DNA of 64,000 bases, taken from Bacteroidota bacterium (GTDB taxonomy: Bacteria > Bacteroidota > Bacteroidia > Bacteroidales > VadinHA17). Shown here piece after piece: positions 37,733 to 47,662 of this stretch. The position numbers were made by a program, and so were the translations under genes. The stretch is from contig DRFJ01000054.1 of assembly GCA_011050615.1 (NCBI GenBank), positions 48,965 through 112,964 on the forward strand, written 5' to 3'. Position 1 is the first letter of the stretch; every line of letters begins with the position of its first letter. Below the pieces are notes generated by a model. The model had not been told where the DNA came from and made no database searches. It saw only the letters and a list, made by a program, of their open reading frames with translations.

Positions 37733-38536
37733 ATGGATCGCAGGAAATTTCTGGAAAAATCGTCCCACATTGCAGGGGGGGCCTTACTGGCTGCCTCATT
37801 GCCTTTTAAACTCTCAGGTATGACACCTTTGCCGCCGGGTAAGCTGGAAAATAAAAAAGTGCTTTTTGTATGGGGTGGCTGGTCAGGTCATGAGCCGGAG
37901 AAGTGCCGTGATATATTTGTACCCTGGTTACGGGAATCAGGAGCTGAGATTATTGTGTCAGACACTCTTGATTCATACCTTGATAAAGAAATGATGACAA
38001 CACGTGATCTTATAATACAGGTGTGGACAATGGGATCAATCAGCAGCGAACAGTCCAACGGCTTGCTCGACGCTGTCAGAAGCGGAGCAGGTCTTGCAGG
38101 CTGGCATGGAGGCCTGGGTGATTCTTTCAGGGAAAATACAGAATACCAGTTTATGGTTGGAGGTCAGTGGGTTGCTCACCCTGGGGGTGTTATCAGTTAC
38201 GTCGTAAATATCACTGACAGGGAGGACCCGCTTACTGAAGGGCTTGATGATTTCAGTATGCATTCAGAACAATATTACATGCACGTTGACCCTAATGTGA
38301 AGGTGCTGGCTACAACTACCTTTGACAACAGGCATGCCGGATGGATAGATGGGTGTGTTGTGCCTGTGGCATGGAAGAAATACTATGGGGATGGAAGGGT
38401 TTTTTACTCATCACTGGGTCATGTGGCCGCAGACTTTGAGGTGCCTGAAGCCCTCGGAATAATGAAGCGGGGAATAATATGGGCATCGGAGAGTAGATAT
38501 GGGATGAAGGAGAACTGGATAAAACCGGTTTATTAA
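37733..38536 (+). CDS. ThuA-like protein with Tat-type signal
   Basis: 267 residues from the ATG at 37733. The start MDRRKFLEKSS and following hydrophobic stretch form a twin-arginine signal, so it is exported folded. The body is a ThuA-like glutamine-amidotransferase fold: KKVLFVWGGWSGHEPEKC, a nucleophile-elbow region GAGLAGWHGGLGDSF and HSEQYYMHVDP. ThuA proteins occur with trehalose/sugar use; no sugar genes are here. Exact function unknown. Confidence 0.85.
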   Translation: MDRRKFLEKSSHIAGGALLAASLPFKLSGMTPLPPGKLENKKVLFVWGGWSGHEPEKCRDIFVPWLRESGAEIIVSDTLDSYLDKEMMTTRDLIIQVWTMGSISSEQSNGLLDAVRSGAGLAGWHGGLGDSFRENTEYQFMVGGQWVAHPGGVISYVVNITDREDPLTEGLDDFSMHSEQYYMHVDPNVKVLATTTFDNRHAGWIDGCVVPVAWKKYYGDGRVFYSSLGHVAADFEVPEALGIMKRGIIWASESRYGMKENWIKPVY

Positions 38537-38582
38537 CATTAAGATCCCGGGAAATTTTTAACTTGCATAAAAAATAATCGGC

Positions 38583-38978
38583 ATGGAAAAAGTAAGAGAC
38601 ATGAAAAAGCATGTGACATTTGTAGGTGTGTTGCATATTGTATTTGCTGTACTTGGACTGGTTGGGGCACTGGTGATATTCCTGGCAATTAACTTTGCCC
38701 TCTCATTCGTTGAAGGTGATGAGGTGGCTGTGGCCGTGTTGAACACAGTCATGGTTTCCCTGTCTACCATTTTAGCACTGGTGTCGGCGCTGAGTATAAT
38801 AGGCGGGATCGGCCTTTTCAGCTACCGCGAGTGGGCAAGGATACTGATAATAATAATGTCAGCAATAAATTGCCTGAATGTACCCATAGGAACAGCAAAG
38901 GGAGTATATTCAATATGGGCATTGCTGCAGGATGATACAATAAAACTCTTCAAGGGAGAAGAACCTGCTACTGCCTGA
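38583..38978 (+). CDS. Small membrane protein, unknown
   Basis: 131 residues with four hydrophobic segments (about 13-38, 50-63, 64-82, 88-105) and a conserved-looking SYREWARILIIIMS. Met7 is an alternative start. No family that I can name with confidence; the YREWAR segment is shared by many DUF-type four-helix proteins of Gram-negative bacteria. No operon partner. Confidence 0.65.
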   Translation: MEKVRDMKKHVTFVGVLHIVFAVLGLVGALVIFLAINFALSFVEGDEVAVAVLNTVMVSLSTILALVSALSIIGGIGLFSYREWARILIIIMSAINCLNVPIGTAKGVYSIWALLQDDTIKLFKGEEPATA

Positions 38979-39283
38979 TTGTTAAATCTCCTTCAATCAT
39001 TTTTTATTATCCTGACACCGTAAACGGGACCAGGCTCTGAAAGCTCTTCCACGGCCCTGAATTTTACGGTGGCCGCGAATTTACCTGCCTGCCTTTCCCC
39101 TGAATCGTACCGGCCTGCCGCCTTCATCCCTGAAATTATGATCGCGTTCGGCTTGCATCTCACCGGGCTGTACAAAATCAACAGTCAGTTGCTCCGCTCA
39201 TTCTCAACTTTCTCATGAAGGCCTTCTTCCAGCCATTTAATACATTTTTACTAAATTTAAGGGTCGAATCAAACCGAAGCATC
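38979..39283. other. 305-bp spacer with a possible gene remnant
   Basis: A 62-codon frame on the minus strand (38993-39181, TTG start) has coding-like composition (KFAATVKFRAVEELSEPGPV) but no start codon context, no recognised family, and a stop closing it on both sides. It may be a relic of a longer gene. The final 70 nt before 39284 are the leader of the KamA-type gene. I see no other feature. Confidence 0.3.
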
Positions 39284-41470
39284 ATGGAAAATTTCTTAGA
39301 TCTTGACAGGATAGCAATTAATGTCAAGGCTCATCGCGTGCTTAAGCAATTACTTAAAGAGAATCCGGTTCTTGAGGAGATAATGAGGAATGCAAGAAAT
39401 GAAACTGAAGCTCTCATCGGGGTTAAAGACTGGATAAGCGGAATACTGGAGAGCCGTCCTGAGGCCTGGCAGTTTTATAAGGGGGAGTCTAATGGGAGGG
39501 AAGCATTTGAAAGGCTGGAATGGAAAGATTATGCAGCCATCAGGATACTTGATTATATTGACAATGCAGGCCGTACCTATGAAGATTTGAACCTGAGGGG
39601 GGAACAGGCCATAAGTAATCCCATAAAAATGATATGGATGGCAGTGACTTACGGTACCGGAGGGGCAAAGCCTGCCTTTTTTGAGGATATGCTCTACCTT
39701 TTCAGACAGCTGGCAGGAACCTATGTATGCAGGATGCCTGACAGGAAAAAGCTCGGATCATGGATGGAGCGCTTTCCTTCAGGGCTAGATCCGCGAATAG
39801 TAAAGCTGAGGGAGGAAAACAGGGACCGGATAATAAACATACTTATTGATAAGATTGATGAAGGTTTGATTAATGACAGAAAATACTGCTTCAAGGAGGG
39901 TTTATCAAGGCAGCAGAAATTCCTCCTTATGCTGAAGTGGTGGAATGAGCACCTCTTCCACCTCAGGTTTGCTGTCAGGTCACCGGAGCTCCTGAATGAA
40001 CTGCTGGGCAATTCACTCGACCCCGACACCATGAAAATAATGAAGGAGGCAGAGGCAAAGGGCATACCCTTCTTTGTAAATCCCTATTACCTGTCACTCC
40101 TCCATGTAAGGGTTCCCTATTTTGCCATAGGGGCTGACCTTGCTATAAGGTATTACGTCTTGTACAGCCAGCAACTGGTTGATGAATTCGGGCATATTGT
40201 GGCCTGGGAAAAGGAAGACCTTGTGGAACCGGGCAAGCCAAATGCGGCAGGATGGATTTTGCCTACCCACAATAATGTACACAGGCGCTATCCCGAGGTG
40301 GCAATACTGATACCTGATACAATGGGAAGGGCCTGCGGGGGCCTGTGCTCATCATGCCAGAGAATGTATGATTTCCAGAGCGGGCACCTTAATTTTAACC
40401 TTGATAAACTCAAGCCAACCAGAACATGGCCCGAGCGACTGAATGACATTATGGAATACTTTGAAAAGGATACACAACTCAGGGATATCCTAATTACCGG
40501 GGGTGACGCCCTTATGAGTACAGATGTATCCCTTGAAAAGATACTGACGGCTGTATATAAAATGGCACTGAGAAAAAAGAAGGCCAACAAAAACCTGAAG
40601 AACGGGGAAAAACATGCTGAAATACAGAGGGTGAGGCTGGGTACCCGCCTGCCGGCCTACCTGCCACAGAGGTTAACACCCGAGCTGGCAGCCGTGCTCA
40701 GTGATTTCAAGAAAAAGGCTTCTGCAATAGGTATTAAGCAGTTCCTCATTCAAACACATTTTGAATCACCCATGGAAGTGACCCCCGAAGCAAGAGACGG
40801 TCTCAAGAAACTGATAGCTGCCGGCTGGACAGTTACCAACCAGCTGGTATTTACCACTGCAGCATCCAGGAGGGGGCATACCTCGAAACTGAGAAAAGCG
40901 CTCAATGATATCGGGGTTCTCACATATTATACCTTTACCGTGAAGGGTTATATGGAGAATAATTTCAATTTTGCTCCTAATGCAAGGGCTGTACAGGAAC
41001 AGATCGAGGAAAAAACACTGGGCTTTATTCCCGAAGAGTACTATGATGAAATAAAGGAGTTCCCCGTCGAAGCAGAAAATATGCAGGAAAATATCAATGC
41101 ACTACGGCAAAAGGCCAATATACCATTTCTGTCGGCTGACAGGAACGTGCTTAACCTGCCGGGCGTGGGTAAAAGCCTTACCTACAGAGTTATAGGTATA
41201 ACCAGATACGGTAGAAGAATACTTGAATTTGATCATGATCCCACCAGGGTCCACAGTCCAATTATCCATAAAATGGGGAAGGTTATCATTATAGAGTCAA
41301 AAGCCATAAGCGAATACCTTCACCAGCTGGCCGAACTGGGTGAAAATCCGTCAGAGTATGAGAGCATCTGGGGCTACTCAATGGGTGAAACCGAACCTCG
41401 TATACCGATTTATGAATATCCGGAATATGAATTTGAAGTGACAGAAGAAATTTCAAACTTGGAAATATAA
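39284..41470 (+). CDS. KamA-family radical SAM aminomutase-like protein, long form
   Basis: 728 residues from the ATG at 39284; the frame opens further up at 39215 but that part lacks family character. The radical SAM cluster is Cys351, Cys355 and Cys358 in ACGGLCSSCQRMYDF. DILITGGDALMSTD and a downstream NLPGVGKSLTYRV (likely PLP lysine) follow the KamA pattern. An N-terminal region of about 330 residues, helical, precedes the enzyme core and is absent from lysine 2,3-aminomutase (about 415 residues). The substrate (lysine, glutamate or a peptide-bound residue) is unknown. Cytosolic. Confidence 0.85.
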   Translation: MENFLDLDRIAINVKAHRVLKQLLKENPVLEEIMRNARNETEALIGVKDWISGILESRPEAWQFYKGESNGREAFERLEWKDYAAIRILDYIDNAGRTYEDLNLRGEQAISNPIKMIWMAVTYGTGGAKPAFFEDMLYLFRQLAGTYVCRMPDRKKLGSWMERFPSGLDPRIVKLREENRDRIINILIDKIDEGLINDRKYCFKEGLSRQQKFLLMLKWWNEHLFHLRFAVRSPELLNELLGNSLDPDTMKIMKEAEAKGIPFFVNPYYLSLLHVRVPYFAIGADLAIRYYVLYSQQLVDEFGHIVAWEKEDLVEPGKPNAAGWILPTHNNVHRRYPEVAILIPDTMGRACGGLCSSCQRMYDFQSGHLNFNLDKLKPTRTWPERLNDIMEYFEKDTQLRDILITGGDALMSTDVSLEKILTAVYKMALRKKKANKNLKNGEKHAEIQRVRLGTRLPAYLPQRLTPELAAVLSDFKKKASAIGIKQFLIQTHFESPMEVTPEARDGLKKLIAAGWTVTNQLVFTTAASRRGHTSKLRKALNDIGVLTYYTFTVKGYMENNFNFAPNARAVQEQIEEKTLGFIPEEYYDEIKEFPVEAENMQENINALRQKANIPFLSADRNVLNLPGVGKSLTYRVIGITRYGRRILEFDHDPTRVHSPIIHKMGKVIIIESKAISEYLHQLAELGENPSEYESIWGYSMGETEPRIPIYEYPEYEFEVTEEISNLEI

Positions 41471-41480
41471 CTGGAACTGC

Positions 41481-41545
41481 GTCACTTAGTCTCTCAGTCA
41501 CTTAGTCTCTCGGTCATTTCCCTGCCCCCTGCTCCCTGCTTCAAA
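41481..41545. repeat. Tandem 16-bp repeat and purine-rich repeat at the rlmN end
   Basis: GTCACTTAGTCTCTCA and GTCACTTAGTCTCTCG are adjacent (41481-41496, 41497-41512), followed by GTCATTTC and by a CCCTGCCCCCTGCTCCCTGC tract. The rlmN stop codon lies inside the first unit junction, so the last residues of that protein come from the repeat. Confidence 0.7.
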
Positions 41546-42546
41546 GTTGACAGCATCCCGCATGCCGCCATTATATCCTCTCCCCTCGATGCGCGTATGG
41601 TAGTAATCAGCCCCCTTGCGGTCAGTTTATCCCTGAATGCCCGGATAGTATCATCGCTGCTGCTTTCATAAGGTATCCCGGGAACGGAATGAAAGCGTAT
41701 AAGGTTAACACGGCAACGCAAGCCTCCCAGCAGTTTCAACAGCCCGTTGATATGAGCTTCGGTGTCGTTAATTCCACGGAACATTATATACTCGAATGAG
41801 ATCCTTCTCTGCCTTCCCCAGTCATAGCTTTTTATCACCTTCGTTATTTCTTCAAGGGGGTACTTTCTTTCAGCCGGCATCAGCCTTATGCGTTCATCCG
41901 GGAAAGGGGTATGCAGGCTCAGTGCAAGATGGGCATCAGTTTCATCCAGGAATTCCTTTATACCCGGGATAATTCCTATTGTTGAAACCGTAATTCTGCG
42001 GGGTGACATGGCAAATCCCCACTCAGATGTAAGTATTTTTATTGATTTTATTACTTCCCGTGTGTTGTCAAAAGGCTCACCCATACCCATATATACCAGG
42101 TTGGTGATACTGTTGGCTTGGGGTATGCTTATTACCTGGTTAAGAATCTCCCCGGCTGTGAGGTTCCCCTGGAAACCCTGCATCCCGGTCATACAGAAAT
42201 GGCATCCCATTTTGCAGCCCACCTGGCTCGACAGACAAAGAGTGTTACGGTCCTTCTCGGGTATGTATGCCGATTCTATGTACGTGTTTTCTCCCGCAGG
42301 GAAAAGATATTTTTTCGTTCCGTCAGATGATTCCATTACGCTCACCGGAGCTGCATTTCCTATGGAATATTTTCCCTTCAGACCCTCCCTCGCTTTCTTC
42401 GGCAGGTTGGTCATGTCATCAATAGCACTTACCCTGTGCCGGTAGAGCCATTCTGTTATCTGGCGGGCCGTAAAGGCAGGCAGGCCGGCTTCTTTAACTA
42501 TGGGTATCAGCTCATTAAGGGTTTTTCCGAACAGAGGCTCTTTCAT
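41494..42546 (-). CDS. rlmN: 23S rRNA (adenine2503-C2)-methyltransferase RlmN
   Basis: 350 residues, radical SAM enzyme. Cluster cysteines are Cys111, Cys115 and Cys118 in CKMGCHFCMT, GFQGNLTAGEI follows, and the methyl-carrying cysteine is in DIMAACGML near the C-terminus. It methylates A2503 of 23S rRNA and A37 of some tRNAs. The C-terminal tail after AACGMLSTLKQG is encoded by a tandem-repeat tract and so is not conserved. Confidence 0.95.
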   Translation of the reverse strand: MKEPLFGKTLNELIPIVKEAGLPAFTARQITEWLYRHRVSAIDDMTNLPKKAREGLKGKYSIGNAAPVSVMESSDGTKKYLFPAGENTYIESAYIPEKDRNTLCLSSQVGCKMGCHFCMTGMQGFQGNLTAGEILNQVISIPQANSITNLVYMGMGEPFDNTREVIKSIKILTSEWGFAMSPRRITVSTIGIIPGIKEFLDETDAHLALSLHTPFPDERIRLMPAERKYPLEEITKVIKSYDWGRQRRISFEYIMFRGINDTEAHINGLLKLLGGLRCRVNLIRFHSVPGIPYESSSDDTIRAFRDKLTARGLITTIRASRGEDIMAACGMLSTLKQGAGGREMTERLSD

Positions 42547-42706
42547 CTTATTAAGTGGTATTTCTGATATTAAGATAATAAGAATTGTCTTATAGGAGGA
42601 TAAACCATACTTTCAATCCCGCAAAAGTAAGCCGTTTAGCTTATTTTCTTGCCAATATTTTATAATTTTCCACCCTGAAAATTATTAGTTACTATAAATC
42701 CTGTGT

Positions 42707-45049
42707 ATGCAAACACATATAAAAATCTTGCTAATTTTTGCAATGGCCTTCCTGTTTTCATGTAATACTGGTCTTAATGAAGAAGAAATAGTAATACTTC
42801 CTAAACCCCTTATAATGGAACAGGCCAGGGGTGTTTTCAGGCTTGATAATCCGGTGTGTATTCATGTTGCTGACAACGAGCTGCTTAAAGAAACAGCTTC
42901 ATTGTTTGCGGAAATGATTGCCACTTCAACCGGCTTTGAACTTTCGATTGATAATGATCTTAATACTTCCCGTGGAATCTTCCTTGAACTGAATGATGAA
43001 GGTGTGCATGGTGATGAATCGTATTCACTTGAGGTAAGCAGGAACAAGGTACACATTAGCTCTCCTTCTCCTGCAGGGATTTTTTATGGAATACAGACTG
43101 TCAGGCAGCTCCTGCCCCCTGAATTTGAATCGGATAAGCCAAGAACTGATATCTTATGGGAAATACCATGCATCTACATTGAGGATGCTCCCAGGTTTGA
43201 ATGGAGGGGCATGCACCTTGATGTGAGCAGGCATTTTTTCCCGGTGGAATTTATTAAGCGTTATATTGATCTTATAGCCATGCATAAGATGAATACCTTC
43301 CACTGGCACCTGGTGGATGATCAGGGATGGAGGATAGAGATAAAGAAATACCCCAGGCTGACGGGTGTAGGCGCATGGCGTGTTAACCAGGAGGACAGGC
43401 CCTGGAACGCCAGGGAGCGCCAAAAGCCAGGGGAAGTGGCCACGTACGGGGGTTACTATACCCGGGATGAGGTAAGGGATATAGTTGATTATGCCCGTAA
43501 AAGATATGTCACGATAGTCCCGGAAATAGAAATGCCGGCACATGTGAGCTCGGCACTTGCTGCCTATCCGCAATATTCATGCAGGGGAGTGCCTTTAACC
43601 GTTCCCCCCGGCGGGGTCTGGCCCATAACTGATATATACTGTGCAGGGAAGGATGAGACATTTGAATTCCTGGAAGATATTCTTACAGAGATAATGGAGC
43701 TCTTCCCGTCTGAATATATTCATGTCGGGGGTGACGAAGCAGATAAGACCGAATGGCAGCGATGCCCCGATTGCCAGTCGAGGATCATGGAGGAAGGACT
43801 TAAGGATGAGGATGAACTGCAGAGTTATTTTATCAGGAGGATAGAAAAATTCCTGTCTGCCAACGGCAGGAAACTGATTGGCTGGGATGAAATACTCGAG
43901 GGAGGCCTCGCACCAGGTGCTGCCGTAATGTCATGGCGGGGAATGGAAGGAGGCATAGAAGCTGCAAGAATGGGTCATTATGTGGTGATGACTCCCGGAT
44001 CACATTGCTATTTTGATCATTACCAGGGCGATCCTTCCCATGAACCCATGGCCATCGGGGGCTATACAACACTTAAGAAAGTCTATTCCTTTGACCCTGT
44101 CCCCGAAGCACTACCTGATGACGAAGCAAAATATATCCTTGGTGCACAGGCTAACCTGTGGACTGAATATGTGCATACCGGTGATCATGCCGAATATATG
44201 GTTTTACCACGAATGACAGCACTGGCAGAGGTTTTGTGGCTGCCCAGGGATAAACTGGACTGGACGGACTTCAGCCGGAGAATCACGACTTTTTTTGACA
44301 GATTTGAAATTATGGGTCTGAATTATGCCAGGAGTGCTTATAATGTCAATATGGAAGCAAGTTATGATGAGGAGGATGGATCTGTGAAAGTGAGCATGGA
44401 AGCTGAATTTCCCGATGCTGAGATTCACTATACTCTTGACGGATCCGAACCCGGTATTGATTCTGATGTTTATTCGGAACCTGTTACCATTGAAAAAACT
44501 GCCAGCATTAGGGCAGCTGTTTTCAATCAGGGAGAAGCAGCCGGCAACACCACCGAATCGACAATTTATATCCATAAGGCATTTGGATGTGATGTTGAAT
44601 ATGCCGTGGATTACAGTGACCGGTATAAGGCTTTTGAAAAACTTACCCTGGTGAACGGTATAAGGGGCTCCCTTAATTATGCTGATGATCAGTGGCAGGG
44701 ATTTGACGGGAAAGACCTGGATATAAGGATAGACCTCGGATCATTAAGCGATGTGTCAGAAGTCTCTGTTAGCTTCGTGAGCAATGTGGGAAGCTGGATC
44801 TTCCTTCCTGAATATGTGAAGATACAGGTCTCAGACGACGGTGTGGCATTCACGGATTTCGCCTTAATAAATAATGACCTCGATCCAAAACAGCAGGACC
44901 GGGAAATAAAGGAGTTTGCCCTGAACAGAGAAGCGGTTGAAGCCCGTTATGTGAGGATCTTTGCCAAAAGCATAATCACCTGCCCTCAATGGCATGCAGG
45001 TGCCGGTGATAAGGCCTGGTTATTTGTAGACGAGGTGATAATAAATTGA
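42707..45049 (+). CDS. GH20 beta-N-acetylhexosaminidase, lipoprotein
   Basis: 780 residues. Lipoprotein signal ends LFSC (Cys19). GH20b-like N-terminal domain to about 150, catalytic barrel 160-520 with HLVDDQGWRIEI and the catalytic pair Asp343-Glu344 in HVGGDEADKTEW, then a chitobiase-type domain (EIHYTLDGSEPGIDSDVYSE, about 555-620) and a C-terminal discoidin/F5-8-type sugar-binding domain (about 635-780). It removes terminal N-acetylhexosamines from glycans or peptidoglycan fragments, outside or in the periplasm. First of three genes on the same strand. Confidence 0.94.
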   Translation: MQTHIKILLIFAMAFLFSCNTGLNEEEIVILPKPLIMEQARGVFRLDNPVCIHVADNELLKETASLFAEMIATSTGFELSIDNDLNTSRGIFLELNDEGVHGDESYSLEVSRNKVHISSPSPAGIFYGIQTVRQLLPPEFESDKPRTDILWEIPCIYIEDAPRFEWRGMHLDVSRHFFPVEFIKRYIDLIAMHKMNTFHWHLVDDQGWRIEIKKYPRLTGVGAWRVNQEDRPWNARERQKPGEVATYGGYYTRDEVRDIVDYARKRYVTIVPEIEMPAHVSSALAAYPQYSCRGVPLTVPPGGVWPITDIYCAGKDETFEFLEDILTEIMELFPSEYIHVGGDEADKTEWQRCPDCQSRIMEEGLKDEDELQSYFIRRIEKFLSANGRKLIGWDEILEGGLAPGAAVMSWRGMEGGIEAARMGHYVVMTPGSHCYFDHYQGDPSHEPMAIGGYTTLKKVYSFDPVPEALPDDEAKYILGAQANLWTEYVHTGDHAEYMVLPRMTALAEVLWLPRDKLDWTDFSRRITTFFDRFEIMGLNYARSAYNVNMEASYDEEDGSVKVSMEAEFPDAEIHYTLDGSEPGIDSDVYSEPVTIEKTASIRAAVFNQGEAAGNTTESTIYIHKAFGCDVEYAVDYSDRYKAFEKLTLVNGIRGSLNYADDQWQGFDGKDLDIRIDLGSLSDVSEVSVSFVSNVGSWIFLPEYVKIQVSDDGVAFTDFALINNDLDPKQQDREIKEFALNREAVEARYVRIFAKSIITCPQWHAGAGDKAWLFVDEVIIN

Positions 45050-45071
45050 ACGTTAAATAAAATATTTCAGG

Positions 45072-46058
45072 ATGAAAATATTTATAACCGGCGCCGATGG
45101 AATCCTTGGAAATAACCTTGTCAGGATACTTCTTGACAGGGCTCATGAGGTAAAGGTCTTCATTGAAACAGGTAAGGAGGCAAGGTACCTTGCGGGATTA
45201 GACATTGAAAGATCGGATGGAAGCATACTGAATTACGAAGAGCTAAAAAATGCAATGGAAGGATGTGATATCGTTATTCATGCTGCCGCCAAAACCGATA
45301 CCTATCCCCCGAGGCACCAAAGCTACTGGAAGGTGAATGTTGAAGGCACAAGAAACATTATAGCTTCTGTGAAGGAGCTGGGAGTAAGAAGACTTATTCA
45401 TATAGGAACGGCTAATTCATTTGGCCCCGGTGATGAGATGGATCCGGGTAATGAAACCAGGCCTTATACAGCCGGGAAATATGGTCTTGATTATATGTGT
45501 ACCAAAAAGGCAGCCCAGGATGAGGTACTGCGAGCGGTCCGGGAAGATGGACTGGATGCCGTGGTTGTGAATCCTACCTTTATGATTGGACCCTACGATT
45601 CCAAACCAAGCTCGGGGACAATGATACTGGCTGTTAATCAGGGAAAAATACCCGGCTATCCTTCCGGGGGGAGAAATTTTGTATATGTCAGGGATGTGGC
45701 AAATGCAGTAACCTCTGCAATAGAAAAAGGACTTTCAGGTGAATGCTACATACTCGGGAATGAAAACCTTACCTATAAGGAAGCTTTTGAAAAAATGGCA
45801 GGGGCCCTGGGTGTAAAAGCCCCTGGGATGAAAATGCCAGGGTGGCTGACACTGGCATACGGAAGACTGCTCTCCGCAGCAAGTACAATTTTCCGTTTTA
45901 CACCACCGGTAAACTACCCGATGGCGCTGATATCCACGGAAAAACATTTTTATTCAAGTGAAAAGGCAAGAAGGGAACTGGGACTTCAACAGACCCCTGT
46001 AAGCGAAGCACTGAAGGAGGCTGTTGAATGGTTCAGGAATAATAAGTATATAAATTAA
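45072..46058 (+). CDS. NAD(P)-dependent epimerase/dehydratase
   Basis: 328 residues, extended SDR. The dinucleotide motif reads ITGADGILGNNLV (variant of GxxGxxG), VIHAAAKTD is present, and the catalytic Tyr-Lys is in YMCTKKAAQDE. Similar to dihydroflavonol-4-reductase-type enzymes; substrate unknown. Two hydrophobic segments near 265-290 may bring it to the membrane. It starts 22 nt after the GH20 gene and 6 nt before the next SDR gene. Confidence 0.88.
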   Translation: MKIFITGADGILGNNLVRILLDRAHEVKVFIETGKEARYLAGLDIERSDGSILNYEELKNAMEGCDIVIHAAAKTDTYPPRHQSYWKVNVEGTRNIIASVKELGVRRLIHIGTANSFGPGDEMDPGNETRPYTAGKYGLDYMCTKKAAQDEVLRAVREDGLDAVVVNPTFMIGPYDSKPSSGTMILAVNQGKIPGYPSGGRNFVYVRDVANAVTSAIEKGLSGECYILGNENLTYKEAFEKMAGALGVKAPGMKMPGWLTLAYGRLLSAASTIFRFTPPVNYPMALISTEKHFYSSEKARRELGLQQTPVSEALKEAVEWFRNNKYIN

Positions 46059-46064
46059 TTGATA

Positions 46065-46877
46065 ATGGAAAGGTATTTTAAAAACAAGGTTGTATTCATT
46101 ACAGGATCAAGCAAGGGAATAGGCAAGGCTACCGCACTGCTCTTAGGAAGCTATGGCGCGAAGGTCTGTATTAACGGTAGAAATGTTGAATCCCTGGAAG
46201 AAACATACGGAGAATTAAGGCAGAAAGGTGTTGATTGTCTTAAATTGCCCGGCGACGTATCTGACAGCAGGCAGTGCAGGGAAATGATAGATAAAATAAT
46301 TCATGAATACGGCAGGCTTGATGTTCTTGTTAATAATGCCGGGATAGGAAGTCATGGCAGGTTCAGTGATCTGACAATTGAGGCATGGGACAGGATTGTT
46401 GGCATTAACCTGATGGGACCTGTGTATATGAGTTCATATGCCCTTCCCCACCTGATCAGGACAAAAGGAAGTATTGTTTTAATATCTACCCTTGCAGCTA
46501 AAATGGGTATACCGGGTCATATGACATACAGCGTTTCAAAAATGGGGCTTACGGCAATGGCCCAGGCCATGCAGATCGAACTTAAAGATGCCGGTTTGCA
46601 TACCGGAATAGTCTATGTCGGGTTCACCGAGAATGAGGAAAATAAACAAATATTATATCCGGACGGAACCTATAAAAAGATACCCGTCCGGAAGCAGAAA
46701 AAAGCCAGGAGGGAAGATGTGGCAAGAGCAATAGCAAAAGTTATCTACAGAAAAAAGAAATCAATCACACTGAGCACCGTGGGCAAATTGCAGGTCATTG
46801 CAATAAGGTTCTTACCGTTTATGATTAAGATGATACTGAGAAAGGCAAACAGGGATTATGACACTATGTACAGTTAG
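46065..46877 (+). CDS. Classical short-chain dehydrogenase
   Basis: 270 residues from the ATG at 46065 (a TTG two codons earlier is less likely). GxxxGxG motif ITGSSKGIG, NNAG motif VLVNNAGIG, and catalytic Ser-Tyr-Lys in YSVSKMGL. C-terminal region with basic helix KKKSITLSTVGKLQ and a membrane-like end (about 240-258), as in 3-ketoacyl- or ketosphinganine-reductase-like SDRs. Function unknown; may act with the preceding epimerase-like enzyme. Its stop overlaps the converging DUF4249 gene by 4 nt. Confidence 0.9.
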   Translation: MERYFKNKVVFITGSSKGIGKATALLLGSYGAKVCINGRNVESLEETYGELRQKGVDCLKLPGDVSDSRQCREMIDKIIHEYGRLDVLVNNAGIGSHGRFSDLTIEAWDRIVGINLMGPVYMSSYALPHLIRTKGSIVLISTLAAKMGIPGHMTYSVSKMGLTAMAQAMQIELKDAGLHTGIVYVGFTENEENKQILYPDGTYKKIPVRKQKKARREDVARAIAKVIYRKKKSITLSTVGKLQVIAIRFLPFMIKMILRKANRDYDTMYS

Positions 46878-47662
46878 TGAATAATTATTGACTCACTGTC
46901 AAACGAAGCAGCCATGAAATAACCAAGAATACCGGGGCTGAAATTTGATGACGGATTAAAAGGAGTAGAAGAACTCATGGCACTGAATAAAACATCATTT
47001 ACAAGGTTGAAATAATTATAGATGGCCTGGTCGATGGCATATAATTCTACCCTGACGGTATCACCCCTGTAAAAGTCGAGACGGTATTCTGAATAAACAA
47101 TTGTGTCGGCAGCCAGGAAGCGGTCACTATATGTCGAATAATAGTCTTTAAGCATTTCACCATTCCTGTAATACCTGAAAAGGTAATAGTTTTCTTCATG
47201 CCTGTCATCAACAATTGCGATTTTAACAGTGAATATTGTATCATGGTAATAATGAGGAATATCCAGTTGTTCATAATCCAGCAGCAGGAGCTCAGGCTGA
47301 CTGTTTAAGGATGAACGGGCAAGATAGTCCTTATTGCCTGCCCTGATTCTGAGAGAGTAGACCTGCCCGGGCAGGCCTTTGATAATGTTGCCCTGGTAAA
47401 AGCCCTCTCCCTGGTGTTCCAGAACTTCCGACCTGTTTTCACTGTCGGATATGCTTATTACGGCATTCTCTTCTGCAAGCGGTAAATCGCTGTCAAAATA
47501 GTCTGAGGTGTAGCTCAGCCTTACCCGGCATATGTCATTGAGGAGGATGGAGCCTTCAGCAACCAGGACTGGTGAAGCGTTGTTGAGGTTGATATCAATA
47601 ACTTCTTCGCATGCCATGCATGCAAATGAAAGTGACAATATTATTAAGCAGGCTCTTTTCAT
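46874..47662 (-). CDS. DUF4249 outer-membrane lipoprotein
   Basis: 262 residues; lipobox FACMAC (Cys18), then EEVIDINLNNASPVLVAEGS, the DUF4249 opening, followed by immunoglobulin-like and beta-rich regions. DUF4249 lipoproteins are regularly encoded just after a TonB receptor, as here (adjacent stop/start), and probably act as its surface partner. No substrate known. Confidence 0.88.
   Translation of the reverse strand: MKRACLIILSLSFACMACEEVIDINLNNASPVLVAEGSILLNDICRVRLSYTSDYFDSDLPLAEENAVISISDSENRSEVLEHQGEGFYQGNIIKGLPGQVYSLRIRAGNKDYLARSSLNSQPELLLLDYEQLDIPHYYHDTIFTVKIAIVDDRHEENYYLFRYYRNGEMLKDYYSTYSDRFLAADTIVYSEYRLDFYRGDTVRVELYAIDQAIYNYFNLVNDVLFSAMSSSTPFNPSSNFSPGILGYFMAASFDSESIIIH

Noticed and set aside
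38993..39181. 62-codon minus-strand ORF as a real gene
   Set aside because: TTG start without ribosome-binding context, no recognised family and short length; kept only as a possible remnant.
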